Positions 1 through 6,733 of a DNA stretch of 22,950 nucleotides are shown here, piece after piece (position 1 is the stretch's first letter; the number at the start of each line of letters is the position of its first letter). Under the pieces are notes generated by a model. That model was not told the origin of the DNA, searched no databases, and worked only from the letters and a program-made list of their open reading frames with translations. The stretch lies in the IMG/VR virus record IMGVR_UViG_3300036719_003869, positions 1-22,950 of that record, one strand, 5' to 3'. The stretch is from a virus. The position numbers were made by a program, and so were the translations under genes.

Positions 1-1
1 A

Positions 2-94
2 AATTTACCATTAGAAAAAAGACAAGATGCATTAGAAGAATTGAGAGATGGCGTAGAGATGTATAATCGACTGATAGAAAATCTAAAGCAATGA
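2..94 (+). CDS. C-terminal end of an unknown protein (5' partial)
   Basis: An open frame enters from the left edge and gives 30 residues before TGA at 92-94. It is rich in Glu, Leu and Arg and ends with NRLIENLKQ, which looks like the end of an amphipathic helix. The stop overlaps the next start as ATGA, the usual spacing in a phage operon, and this supports it being a real gene. Too little is visible to assign a function. Confidence 0.6.
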   Translation, partial: NLPLEKRQDALEELRDGVEMYNRLIENLKQ

Positions 95-642
95 AACACA
101 ACGTTTGGTTCATAGCCGACACACACTTCGGACATAGAAACATAATAAAATATTGTAATCGTCCATTCTCTTCGATTGAAGAGCACGATGAGATTCTAAT
201 GCAAAATTGGAACAACACAGTTAAGGGAGGTGACACGATCTATCATCTTGGTGATTTTGGATTCATTAATTCCGATAGAATTATAGGAAGGTTGCACGGC
301 AACATAAACCTAATAAAAGGAAATCACGATAATGAATTTGTCACAAAACACAAGAGATTTAATTTTGTCAAAGATGTACACTCCATAAAGAAATATGGCT
401 ATCACTTTTTCTTGTCACACTACGCCCACAGAACCTGGAGCAAGATTCGACATGGTGGCATACATCTATATGGACACTCACACGGAAATTTGCCAGATTT
501 TGGCAGATCGACTGATGTAGGTGTCGATGTTTGGAAATACATGCCAGTTTCTATCGATCAAATTATAGAGAAAATGAAAGATATAGATCCTATAGAAAAT
601 GGTATAACAATTAAACAAGGAGAAAATGAAAACGATTCTTGA
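91..642 (+). CDS. Calcineurin-like metallophosphoesterase
   Basis: This is a small (183 aa) cytoplasmic phosphoesterase of the two-metal calcineurin-like fold. All metal-binding motifs are visible in order: DTH at 10-12, GD at 54-55, GNHD at 77-80, H110 in LSHYAH, and GHSH at 128-131. Members of this fold hydrolyse phosphomono- or diesters; the substrate cannot be read from the sequence. The protein is close to the minimal single-domain size, with no signal peptide. The ATG overlaps the upstream stop (ATGA), and the 3' end overlaps the next gene by 17 bases, so translation is probably coupled. Similar stand-alone phosphoesterases are common in T4-like phages, where roles in nucleotide or RNA-end metabolism have been suggested. 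The specific role here is unknown. Confidence 0.88.
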   Translation: MKHNVWFIADTHFGHRNIIKYCNRPFSSIEEHDEILMQNWNNTVKGGDTIYHLGDFGFINSDRIIGRLHGNINLIKGNHDNEFVTKHKRFNFVKDVHSIKKYGYHFFLSHYAHRTWSKIRHGGIHLYGHSHGNLPDFGRSTDVGVDVWKYMPVSIDQIIEKMKDIDPIENGITIKQGENENDS

Positions 643-973
643 TGTCATTAATTATCTACAATCAACACTTCCAGATTCGCATGGTGGTTGTCCTGTATTA
701 ATTGGCGATTCAAATGTTTTGAGTAGTTATGAATATGAACCACTTACTCAATTGTACCGAGACGGCGTGATAAAGGCTCTTAAAATTATCACTGTAGAAG
801 AAGACGATTCTGACGCTGATAAGTTTTGGATTCAGTTCGAGATAGCAAATAACAAGGATGTGCCACAAGTTGTCCTACGAGAGCAATTTGGCAAAAAGAA
901 CTTCAATAAAACCGATGCCTTAAATAAACTTATAGTCTGTCTGAAAGACTGTTTTAAACTTCATAAAAAATGA
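626..973 (+). CDS. Hypothetical protein, 115 aa
   Basis: No family is recognised. The start is well supported: AAGGAG lies a few bases upstream of the ATG, inside the end of the phosphoesterase gene, and the two frames overlap by 17 bases. The protein looks globular and soluble, with an N-terminal helix (MKTILDVINYL), a mixed alpha/beta middle with an acidic stretch (EEDDSDAD), and a basic C-terminal helix ending KLHKK. There is no signal peptide or membrane segment. It is the last gene before a short intergenic gap with a promoter-like sequence, so it probably ends the leftmost transcription unit. Function unknown. Confidence 0.7.
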   Translation: MKTILDVINYLQSTLPDSHGGCPVLIGDSNVLSSYEYEPLTQLYRDGVIKALKIITVEEDDSDADKFWIQFEIANNKDVPQVVLREQFGKKNFNKTDALNKLIVCLKDCFKLHKK

Positions 974-1002
974 TTGCACCTCAGTATCTAATACGATATA
1001 CT
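974..1002 (+). promoter_or_regulatory. Candidate sigma70-type (early) promoter
   Basis: TTGCAC at 974-979 and TATACT at 997-1002 are separated by exactly 17 bases. The -10 matches consensus at 5 of 6 positions; the -35 matches only at its first three. The element lies in one of the few real intergenic gaps and ends 27 bases before the next start codon. It would drive the zincin/vWA/AAA+ unit. No T4 late motif is present here, which fits early or middle expression. Confidence 0.45.
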
Positions 1003-1029
1003 AAAATAGTAAGGTAAATCGAGACAAAC

Positions 1030-1245
1030 ATGGAATACAAATATCCAGAACAATTGACGAAAGAAGAATTGTCTATAGTACTAAGAAAAGTCTTAGACAA
1101 TCTTAAACAACTACAACAGCTATACACTAAATTTTATTATGAGGAGGAATACGAGAAAGCACTAGAAACCAAAAAGGCAATAGACTTACATTATGTAGCT
1201 CTTAATAAGTTTTTGACCGAACACCAAATGGATGAGGTTCAATAA
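1030..1245 (+). CDS. Small hypothetical protein, 71 aa, helical
   Basis: No family is recognised. The sequence is strongly helical and charged, with KEELSIVLRKVLDNLKQL followed by a Tyr/Glu-rich stretch, consistent with a short helical hairpin or coiled coil. It is the first gene after the promoter-like element at 974-1002. Its stop overlaps the next start (TAATG), so it is co-translated with the following small gene and belongs to the unit leading to the zincin, vWA and AAA+ genes. The ribosome-binding site is weak (GAGA about 7 bases upstream). A regulatory or adaptor role is possible but not shown. Confidence 0.65.
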   Translation: MEYKYPEQLTKEELSIVLRKVLDNLKQLQQLYTKFYYEEEYEKALETKKAIDLHYVALNKFLTEHQMDEVQ

Positions 1246-1466
1246 TGTCTGCTAAAATATATCAATTCCCTAGAAATTCATCGCAACAAATGATACAATG
1301 TAAAAGGATAGCTACTCAAATTGCGAATAAGTATGGGTTTAAAACAAATGATATAGTGTCCGAGATACTTGAACATGCGTATGAAGTATTACCGGATAAC
1401 TTTTCCTACAAAGATTTTGAGGAAGAAGTGATTGCTATTTGTGAAGATTTATCTTTAGTATACTGA
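1245..1466 (+). CDS. Small hypothetical protein, 73 aa
   Basis: No family is recognised. The protein starts with a short extended segment (MSAKIYQFPRN) and continues with helices containing many Glu and Ile residues (IVSEILEHAYEVL). It begins one base inside the preceding stop codon (TAATG) and ends 10 bases before the zincin gene, so it sits within the same operon. No membrane segment, cysteine cluster or catalytic motif is visible. By position it could be an accessory factor for the zincin/vWA/AAA+ group, but this is inference only. Confidence 0.65.
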   Translation: MSAKIYQFPRNSSQQMIQCKRIATQIANKYGFKTNDIVSEILEHAYEVLPDNFSYKDFEEEVIAICEDLSLVY

Positions 1467-1476
1467 GATTTTTAAA

Positions 1477-2409
1477 ATGAAATCAAACAATGCAATACAG
1501 AATTATGAGCTACTGGCAAAACTGTTTGCTAGTGAAAATATCGGCGTTGTTCTTAATCAGAGTTTGACTACCGCAGCCTTTGATATAAAGAACAGAACTT
1601 TATATTTACCATTCTGGGACTTCAAGCAAGAACAATTATATCATTTCGTTATAGGACACGAAGTTGGCCACGCATTGTTTACTCCGTATGATGATATATT
1701 TGTGAGTGAAGAGGGTAAAGAATTAAAACCAATCATCAATATAGTAGAAGACTATCGAATCGATATAAAGATAAAACAAAAATATCCTGGCTTGGTTTCT
1801 GATTATAAAAACGGAATTAAATGGTTGTTGGAAAATGATTTCTTTGGTAACGAAGAAAAAATATCACACTCATTACACAAAATTAATTACAAAACATTTT
1901 TGGATAGATTGGTATTATACCTCAAGGTAAAAGCCAATTATGAATCGTATGGTAGAATAGTCTTTAACACCGAAGAACTTTCATTAGTCAAGAAATGTAT
2001 AACTTGTTATAACTTTGAAAGTGTTGTAACAGTATCGAGAGAAATTCTAGAGTATCTAAAGAGAGAAAAAGAAAAAGATCAAGAAAACGAAGAAGACCAA
2101 GAGAATGAATCTCAAATGCAAAAAGTAGAAGTTTCTGGTACTGAGACTTCTGATGGTGGTCAAAATGAACAAAATGAAACGCAACAACAATCCGAACAGA
2201 TTCAACCACAGAAACCCACGAAGAATGATTCTGGCGAATTCTTTTCTGAAATCCAAAACACCTTTGAACAGAAAATGAATGAAAGTTTACAAGAAGCATT
2301 ATCTAAAAATATCACTTGCATTGAAATTAGTAATTGCGATATCATTAGTAATAGCAAATTATTCACTGCTGATGTACTCCATCGAATTTTATCATATTAT
2401 GAAGGTTGA
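1477..2409 (+). CDS. Zincin-like metallopeptidase with acidic tail (CobT N-terminal-like)
   Basis: This 310-residue protein carries a clear zinc-peptidase motif, GHEVGHALFTP at 60-70, with H61, E62 and H65 as metal ligands and catalytic Glu. N88-IVEDYR follows 25 residues later, and E91 is a good candidate for the third ligand of a gluzincin. After the catalytic part, residues about 196-253 form a low-complexity linker rich in Glu, Gln and Asn, and a short ordered C-terminal segment follows (254-310). There is no signal peptide, so it acts in the cytoplasm. The next two genes encode a vWA protein and an AAA+ ATPase. Bacterial CobT has an N-terminal domain, an acidic linker and a C-terminal vWA domain; here that order is preserved but split at the end of the linker into two genes. 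Whether it cleaves protein is not known. Confidence 0.8.
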   Translation: MKSNNAIQNYELLAKLFASENIGVVLNQSLTTAAFDIKNRTLYLPFWDFKQEQLYHFVIGHEVGHALFTPYDDIFVSEEGKELKPIINIVEDYRIDIKIKQKYPGLVSDYKNGIKWLLENDFFGNEEKISHSLHKINYKTFLDRLVLYLKVKANYESYGRIVFNTEELSLVKKCITCYNFESVVTVSREILEYLKREKEKDQENEEDQENESQMQKVEVSGTETSDGGQNEQNETQQQSEQIQPQKPTKNDSGEFFSEIQNTFEQKMNESLQEALSKNITCIEISNCDIISNSKLFTADVLHRILSYYEG

Positions 2410-2414
2410 TAAAA

Positions 2415-3680
2415 ATGAATTACTATACCAGAGATAATGCATCAAGATATAAATCTGATTATGAAAAAATGGATCGTGCATTAGAAATGATTTCGAGTCA
2501 TATGACGCAATTGTTTCTAAGAAAACAAAAAACCAGAGAATATCACAAAACGCAATTCAAAAAAACTGGTATACTAGACACTCAATCATTATCCAAACAT
2601 AAACTATCGGAAGATATTTTTATTAGAAAACAGATCGATTACAAAGGCGACAGTTACGGTTTTGTCGTATTGTTTGATATGTCTGGTAGTATGGGTTCTG
2701 AATATTTGCCTTGCATACTACAAATTTTATTGTTTGCCAAGTTTTGTAAAAAGGCCGGTTTGCCGTTTGATGTTTATGGGTTTAGTGATTTTAGAGTACA
2801 TAATTATGAGTCTGAACATTATCCATTTAATGCACCTCCGGACAAATGCAGATTATATAATTTTTTATCATCTTCATCATCGAAGCTAGATTTTCAAATG
2901 CAATCTAAAGCATTTTATTATCTCGCTAGAGCTGCCTCCGAGGCGAGCTATGCACACTCATTCGGCTACGGACTCTCTGGTACTCCACTGAATAATTCAA
3001 TGTTTGAATGTTTTAAGGTAGTAGATAATTTTCAACAAAAACACAAAAAGGATATAACTCATTTAATCGTCATAACCGATGGCGATGCAACGGATACAAT
3101 TGAAAGCAGAAACGAATTATTCTCCAGAGACTCACTTGGCGGACAAACATCTTTAAACATAAAGTACAAAAATAAAAGTTACTTTTATGATGTTTTGTCT
3201 AATTATGAAACACTTGTGAAAAATGGATTAATTAGAAATAGAACCGACAATATGATGTACCATCACATCGATTGGAAACCGGCTCAATATCATACTTTAG
3301 TTTCTGCATTAAGAAAACACTTTGGTCAATCATTGAAGTGCCACGAATTCTATATCCACAGTGATAGATTCTCTTCTGATGATATCAAAGTTAAAGTTAA
3401 TAATTTGCCACAATCTTTCAATACTTTTATTTGTCTTAATAAGAGTGTATTTGGATGTTTTGATGTAATACAACGAAGTGATTTTTGGAATGACGTAGAA
3501 TCTTTGGATGATGAAGGACTCGATGATGATTTCGATAAAGATATATATGCCAAAAGACCAAAACAAGTCGAAAATGTAAAAAAAGAAATAAGCAAAATTG
3601 GCAGAGATATGACCAAAAGTTTAGTCAAGACAAAATCTTTAAAAATTATTTCCGAAAAAATTGTTGATCTGTTAGTTTGA
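2415..3680 (+). CDS. von Willebrand factor A domain protein (CobT C-terminal-like)
   Basis: 421 residues. The metal-ion-dependent adhesion site is complete: D88-M-S-G-S-M, T190 in GTPLNNS, and D222 in ITDGDATD. Such vWA proteins work with MoxR/CobS-type AAA+ ATPases, as in CobS-CobT, NorQ-NorD or RavA-ViaA, where the vWA partner presents a target to the ATPase ring. About 85 residues precede the vWA core, and an acidic/basic tail follows (about 350-421, with repeated Asp then Lys). A TTG at 2406 would add three residues, but the ATG at 2415 has AAGG nine bases upstream and is preferred. It follows the zincin gene by five bases and precedes the ATPase gene, so the three products probably form one complex. 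Confidence 0.88.
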   Translation: MNYYTRDNASRYKSDYEKMDRALEMISSHMTQLFLRKQKTREYHKTQFKKTGILDTQSLSKHKLSEDIFIRKQIDYKGDSYGFVVLFDMSGSMGSEYLPCILQILLFAKFCKKAGLPFDVYGFSDFRVHNYESEHYPFNAPPDKCRLYNFLSSSSSKLDFQMQSKAFYYLARAASEASYAHSFGYGLSGTPLNNSMFECFKVVDNFQQKHKKDITHLIVITDGDATDTIESRNELFSRDSLGGQTSLNIKYKNKSYFYDVLSNYETLVKNGLIRNRTDNMMYHHIDWKPAQYHTLVSALRKHFGQSLKCHEFYIHSDRFSSDDIKVKVNNLPQSFNTFICLNKSVFGCFDVIQRSDFWNDVESLDDEGLDDDFDKDIYAKRPKQVENVKKEISKIGRDMTKSLVKTKSLKIISEKIVDLLV

Positions 3681-3731
3681 TTGTGTGATAATTTAATTAT
3701 AGAAAAATTGTTTATCTTGGAGATCATTGTT

Positions 3732-4619
3732 ATGTCAATTGTACCGACCAAAAATAACAACTATGTAAAGTGGGGCCATCATAATCTACTTTCACAGATT
3801 GTCGGTAGTCAAAATTTCTTTCCTGTCTTTATTACTGGTTTGTCCGGTAACGGCAAAACTATGATGGTAGAACAAGTATGCGCCGATCTGAAAAGAAAAT
3901 TGATCAGAATAAACGTAACCATTGAAACGGATGAAGATGATTTGATCGGTGGTTTTAGATTGAAGGATGGTGACACCGTATGGCATTATGGTCCGGTCGT
4001 TGAAGCAATGCGGGAAGGTGCGGTTCTTTTGTTAGACGAGGTTGATTTGGCATCTAACAGAATTATGTGTCTACAACCTGTACTTGAAGGTAATCCTTTG
4101 TACATAAAGAAAATGAATGAGGTCGTAACGCCAGCACCTGGCTTTACCATAATCGCTACCGCCAATACGAAAGGTCAAGGTGATGAAACTGGTAAGTTTA
4201 TCGGTACTAACTTTTTGAATGAAGCATTTCTGGAAAGATTTGCAATCACACTGGAACAAAAATATCCAAGTAAAGCGAATGAGAAAAAGATTCTTACCAA
4301 GATAATGACTAGAGGCGATGAAAAAATTGTCAATACCTTACTCTCGTGGTCTGAATCCATTAGAGATACCTTTGATGATGGTGGTTCAAATGAAGTCGTA
4401 ACCACTCGTCGTTTGGTTCATATATTACAAACCAATAACATTATAGGAAATATTAATGATTCGGTAAAACTATGTTTAAGTCGATTTGATAAGTCTACTC
4501 AAGAAACCTTTTACACACTGTGGGATAAAATGTATAATCTAGAGGAGATAAAAATCTTAGATGGTCAAACCGATATAGAAGAACTGAAAAAAGAAGACAC
4601 CGAAATTGAACTGTTTTAA
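3732..4619 (+). CDS. cobS: CobS/MoxR-type AAA+ ATPase
   Basis: A 295-residue AAA+ protein. Visible elements are Walker A GLSGNGKT (36-43), DLIGGF then a glycine-rich stretch before Walker B LLLDE (D102, E103), sensor 1 N145 in ATANTKGQGD, the arginine finger R169 in LERF, and sensor 2 R226/R227. The segment from ATANT through GDETG to the ERF region matches the CobS pattern, where phage homologues are often labelled cobaltochelatase subunit. No cobalamin gene is nearby, and the neighbours are a vWA protein and a zincin, so a MoxR-like remodelling ATPase is an equal or better reading. The frame can be extended to a TTG at 3681, but ATG 3732 has GGAG with a nine-base gap and removes an unlike leader. 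Confidence 0.88.
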   Translation: MSIVPTKNNNYVKWGHHNLLSQIVGSQNFFPVFITGLSGNGKTMMVEQVCADLKRKLIRINVTIETDEDDLIGGFRLKDGDTVWHYGPVVEAMREGAVLLLDEVDLASNRIMCLQPVLEGNPLYIKKMNEVVTPAPGFTIIATANTKGQGDETGKFIGTNFLNEAFLERFAITLEQKYPSKANEKKILTKIMTRGDEKIVNTLLSWSESIRDTFDDGGSNEVVTTRRLVHILQTNNIIGNINDSVKLCLSRFDKSTQETFYTLWDKMYNLEEIKILDGQTDIEELKKEDTEIELF

Positions 4620-4621
4620 CT

Positions 4622-4720
4622 ATGATGGAACTTTACTTTATACTTGTATTTGCGATTATCATTTTTGTGGTCATTCTAGTGCAAATGATCTTGGATGAAT
4701 TTAATGATGAAATGAAATAA
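4622..4720 (+). CDS. Tiny single-span membrane protein, 32 aa
   Basis: ATG-ATG at 4622 opens a 32-codon frame that ends TAA at 4720. Residues 4-22 are almost entirely hydrophobic (Leu, Ile, Val, Phe), and the C-terminal third is polar and acidic (LDEFNDEMK). This is the pattern of a one-span inner-membrane peptide with a short cytoplasmic or periplasmic tail. It fits exactly into the gap between the AAA+ gene and the protease gene, three bases after the former's stop. No strong ribosome-binding site is seen, so coupling to the upstream stop would be needed. It might anchor a partner or contribute to membrane permeabilisation at lysis; neither is shown. Confidence is moderate because of its size. 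Confidence 0.5.
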   Translation: MMELYFILVFAIIIFVVILVQMILDEFNDEMK

Positions 4721-4734
4721 AACTCTGAGCATAT

Positions 4735-5505
4735 ATGAAAATTAAAACAAAAATTGGACTATTGGCATTATCTTTGTTTGTATGTGTAAAGTCACACGCA
4801 CAAACTACTGAAAGAATTATTAATGGTATAACGGTGAATCGTGCTGTACCATATATGACTGCACTATATCTCGATGGTGAATTCTTTTGTGGCGGGACGC
4901 TCATCAAGCCTGGTTGGGTACTGACGGCTGCACACTGTGCCGAATTGTCAAAATTTTACGACCTATCTTTCTTCAAAGTAGGTGTTGGTGGTAAGAGTCT
5001 TTCTCATCCAAAGGCAAGATCTGGAGTAGAGTCTGTATTTTTTGATAATTGGAGTGGCTTTACATATAAGCGAGACTGGGCACTCTTTAAATTAAAGAGA
5101 AAATTAAAATCAAGATTGTATCCAAAACTGGCAACAAAGAATGTCGTGGGAAACCATAGAGCATTTGGTTGGGGTATTACCGAATCGGGTACAATATCAT
5201 CCCAATTGAAGGAATTGAAGTTTCCAATTTGGCAACAGAGTCAATGCAGTACTGTTTTGGGCGATCAATTTGACGACAAAACAATGATTTGTGGAGCCAA
5301 ATTGTCTTCGTCTAGTGAAGTGCTGGATGGTGGTGATACTTGTAATGGTGACAGTGGCGGACCAATTACCTCATTGAACCGAAGGGTTCTCTATGGTATT
5401 ACATCGTGGGGATTTGAATGTGCAAGTAGTGTTTATCCTGGCGTTTATGCTAGTGTACCCGCCGGTAGAGATTGGATTCTTGAAACTATTAAAAATAATT
5501 CTTGA
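4735..5505 (+). CDS. Secreted trypsin-like serine protease (S1 family)
   Basis: 256 residues. An N-terminal signal peptide (Lys-rich start, hydrophobic 7-18, likely cut after SHA at 22) is followed by a five-residue propeptide ending in Arg27. Then comes IING at 28-31, the trypsin-type activation end. The catalytic triad is complete: H67 in TAAHC, D114 in RDWAL, S207 in GDSGGP. D201 lies six residues before the catalytic Ser (chymotrypsin position 189), and both pocket glycines, in SWG and PGVY, are present, predicting cleavage after Lys or Arg. Cysteines 52/68, 171/186 and 203/229 match three standard disulfides, consistent with an oxidising periplasmic or extracellular site. It is downstream of the tiny membrane gene and just before the hairpin and tRNA. 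Family membership is very secure; the target is unknown. Confidence 0.93.
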   Translation: MKIKTKIGLLALSLFVCVKSHAQTTERIINGITVNRAVPYMTALYLDGEFFCGGTLIKPGWVLTAAHCAELSKFYDLSFFKVGVGGKSLSHPKARSGVESVFFDNWSGFTYKRDWALFKLKRKLKSRLYPKLATKNVVGNHRAFGWGITESGTISSQLKELKFPIWQQSQCSTVLGDQFDDKTMICGAKLSSSSEVLDGGDTCNGDSGGPITSLNRRVLYGITSWGFECASSVYPGVYASVPAGRDWILETIKNNS

Positions 5506-5517
5506 CATAAATTAATA

Positions 5518-5548
5518 AAGGTGCTAGATTTATTCAATCTAGCACCTT
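5518..5548. terminator. Perfect 13-bp hairpin; likely terminator for the minus-strand unit
   Basis: AAGGTGCTAGATT (5518-5530) and AATCTAGCACCTT (5536-5548) pair without mismatch around the loop TATTC. Read on the minus strand the stem is followed by a T-rich run (TTATTAATTTAT), as in a Rho-independent terminator. On the plus strand no T-run follows; the tRNA begins two bases on. It therefore probably ends the minus-strand transcript from 8026-5640. On the plus strand it may protect or process the RNA ahead of the tRNA. Confidence 0.7.
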
Positions 5549-5549
5549 C

Positions 5550-5623
5550 GCCCTTATAGTTAAAAGGTATAACAGTTGATTTGTAATCATCAATTCCTAG
5601 TTCGATTCTAGGTGAGGGCTCCA
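5550..5623 (+). tRNA. tRNA-Thr (anticodon TGT)
   Basis: A complete 74-base cloverleaf with encoded CCA. The acceptor stem GCCCTTA pairs with TGAGGGC (one G-T pair). The D arm is GTTA/TAAC. The anticodon arm is GTTGA/TCATC with loop TTTGTAA (anticodon 5582-5584). The variable loop has four bases, and the T arm CCTAG/CTAGG has loop TTCGATT. The anticodon stem has one T-T mismatch. G1-C72 and C2-G71 agree with known threonine identity pairs in Escherichia coli. UGU reads ACA, a frequent codon in this AT-rich genome. Confidence 0.9.
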
Positions 5624-5639
5624 CAATTCATTGCAGTAA

Positions 5640-6701
5640 TTACGCAACCGTTACAGATTTAAAGAACGGATTCAAGAATACAGGAACATTCAAGTTCGAT
5701 GCATTTACTGTACCAGTATCTCTAATAGTTCCCGTAATTTTTGTTTCAGGTGATAAACTTAAAGTACCAGCGGCAGAAGGAACTACACCCTGAAATAAAA
5801 CTTCATATACTCCGGTCAAGTTTGAAGGAACTGAGCAGTTAAAATTACCACCAGTCCAAGAAACTGATACCGTAGCACCGGCCGTGACATCAACCTTTTC
5901 GTTGAATACAACTTTAACGGTTAAAGGATCGCCCCTTTCATACGATTCTTCTGTAAATTTAATATCAACAACATCCGACACTCCTGCATCGATCAGTCTT
6001 CCGCCCATTGCGACTAGAACTTCGCCCGTCCTCAAAACGGTCCATCCGGATTGAGTCAGTACTATAGAATCGTTTTTATATTCTTTACACTTCTTTGGCC
6101 ATAAAGGAGGATTATTCAAACTCCAAAGTCCTGCTGGATTTCTTATTTCAAGTTCGTATTCTTGCTTGAATGTTGTGGCATTAATTCCTAAACTTTCTGT
6201 CAACAATTTAACTGAATTTACAGCCGCACCCGAGCTTGTACTGAATGCAATGGTTAATATCTCTTCACTATTACCAAACGAACCATTTGTGAATCCAGGT
6301 GTTAGTTCAATTCTAGGTAAATCTAGATGAACTTGCGGATCTTGTCCAAAATATATCAAATATTTTGTACCAACAACACCAGAAGACATCAAAAACACTT
6401 TGCTAGATTTAAACCAAGGCGCAAAATCCCCAGATCCTGTTGGTTTGGTATAAACAGCTAGATACGGTTTAGATACAGTAGAATCTAGAGTAACTACGGC
6501 GTATGCAGAGAAATTTTGCACAGTAATGTTATTAACAGATCCATCAAAGAAATACCAATTTATTTTTTGTCCTGCTAATGCATTTCTAAAATACCAACCA
6601 TTTCTCGTTGGAACTGCTGGATCGATACTACCAGGTCGTCCATCCGAATATACTGAGGCGGTATCCTCAAATACTTCAATTGGGGGTAAAAAGTCTGTCA
6701 T
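5640..6701 (-). CDS. Probable virion structural protein, 353 aa, with C-terminal Ig-like domain
   Basis: The start is set at 6701, where AGGA lies five bases upstream on the minus strand. A longer frame reaches 6752 but would overlap the gene upstream and add a Lys/Arg-rich leader. Residues about 1-180 are beta-rich, with GWYFRNALAGQ and INWYFFDGS motifs. The last ~95 residues (VDIKFTEESYERGDPLTVKV onward) read as an immunoglobulin-like beta-sandwich of the kind that decorates phage structural proteins. The gene follows the 430-residue protein on the same strand with a 32-base gap, so both are probably expressed late from the promoter at 8072-8079. No catalytic motif is visible. A fibre, collar or decoration role is possible; the exact role is unknown. 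Confidence 0.75.
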   Translation of the reverse strand: MTDFLPPIEVFEDTASVYSDGRPGSIDPAVPTRNGWYFRNALAGQKINWYFFDGSVNNITVQNFSAYAVVTLDSTVSKPYLAVYTKPTGSGDFAPWFKSSKVFLMSSGVVGTKYLIYFGQDPQVHLDLPRIELTPGFTNGSFGNSEEILTIAFSTSSGAAVNSVKLLTESLGINATTFKQEYELEIRNPAGLWSLNNPPLWPKKCKEYKNDSIVLTQSGWTVLRTGEVLVAMGGRLIDAGVSDVVDIKFTEESYERGDPLTVKVVFNEKVDVTAGATVSVSWTGGNFNCSVPSNLTGVYEVLFQGVVPSAAGTLSLSPETKITGTIRDTGTVNASNLNVPVFLNPFFKSVTVA

Positions 6702-6733
6702 TTTTTTCCTTTTTTGTATGTGTGTTTTTAGCT

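Noticed and set aside
3681-3731. TTG-initiated extension of the AAA+ gene by 17 residues
   Set aside because: The ATG at 3732 has GGAG at a nine-base distance and begins a CobS-like protein; the extension is AT-rich leader without a ribosome site.
3350-3760. 136-residue open frame on the minus strand
   Set aside because: It lies opposite the vWA gene, which has clear motifs; the composition (runs of Ser, Ile, Phe) is that of a shadow of an AT-rich gene.
3732-4619. Calling the ATPase a true cobalamin cobaltochelatase subunit
   Set aside because: No chelatase large subunit or other cobalamin gene is present; the neighbours fit a MoxR/vWA-type system at least as well.
5518-5623. Hairpin plus tRNA as a prophage attachment site
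   Set aside because: T4-like phages are lytic, there is no integrase in the window and no second copy of the tRNA end was seen.
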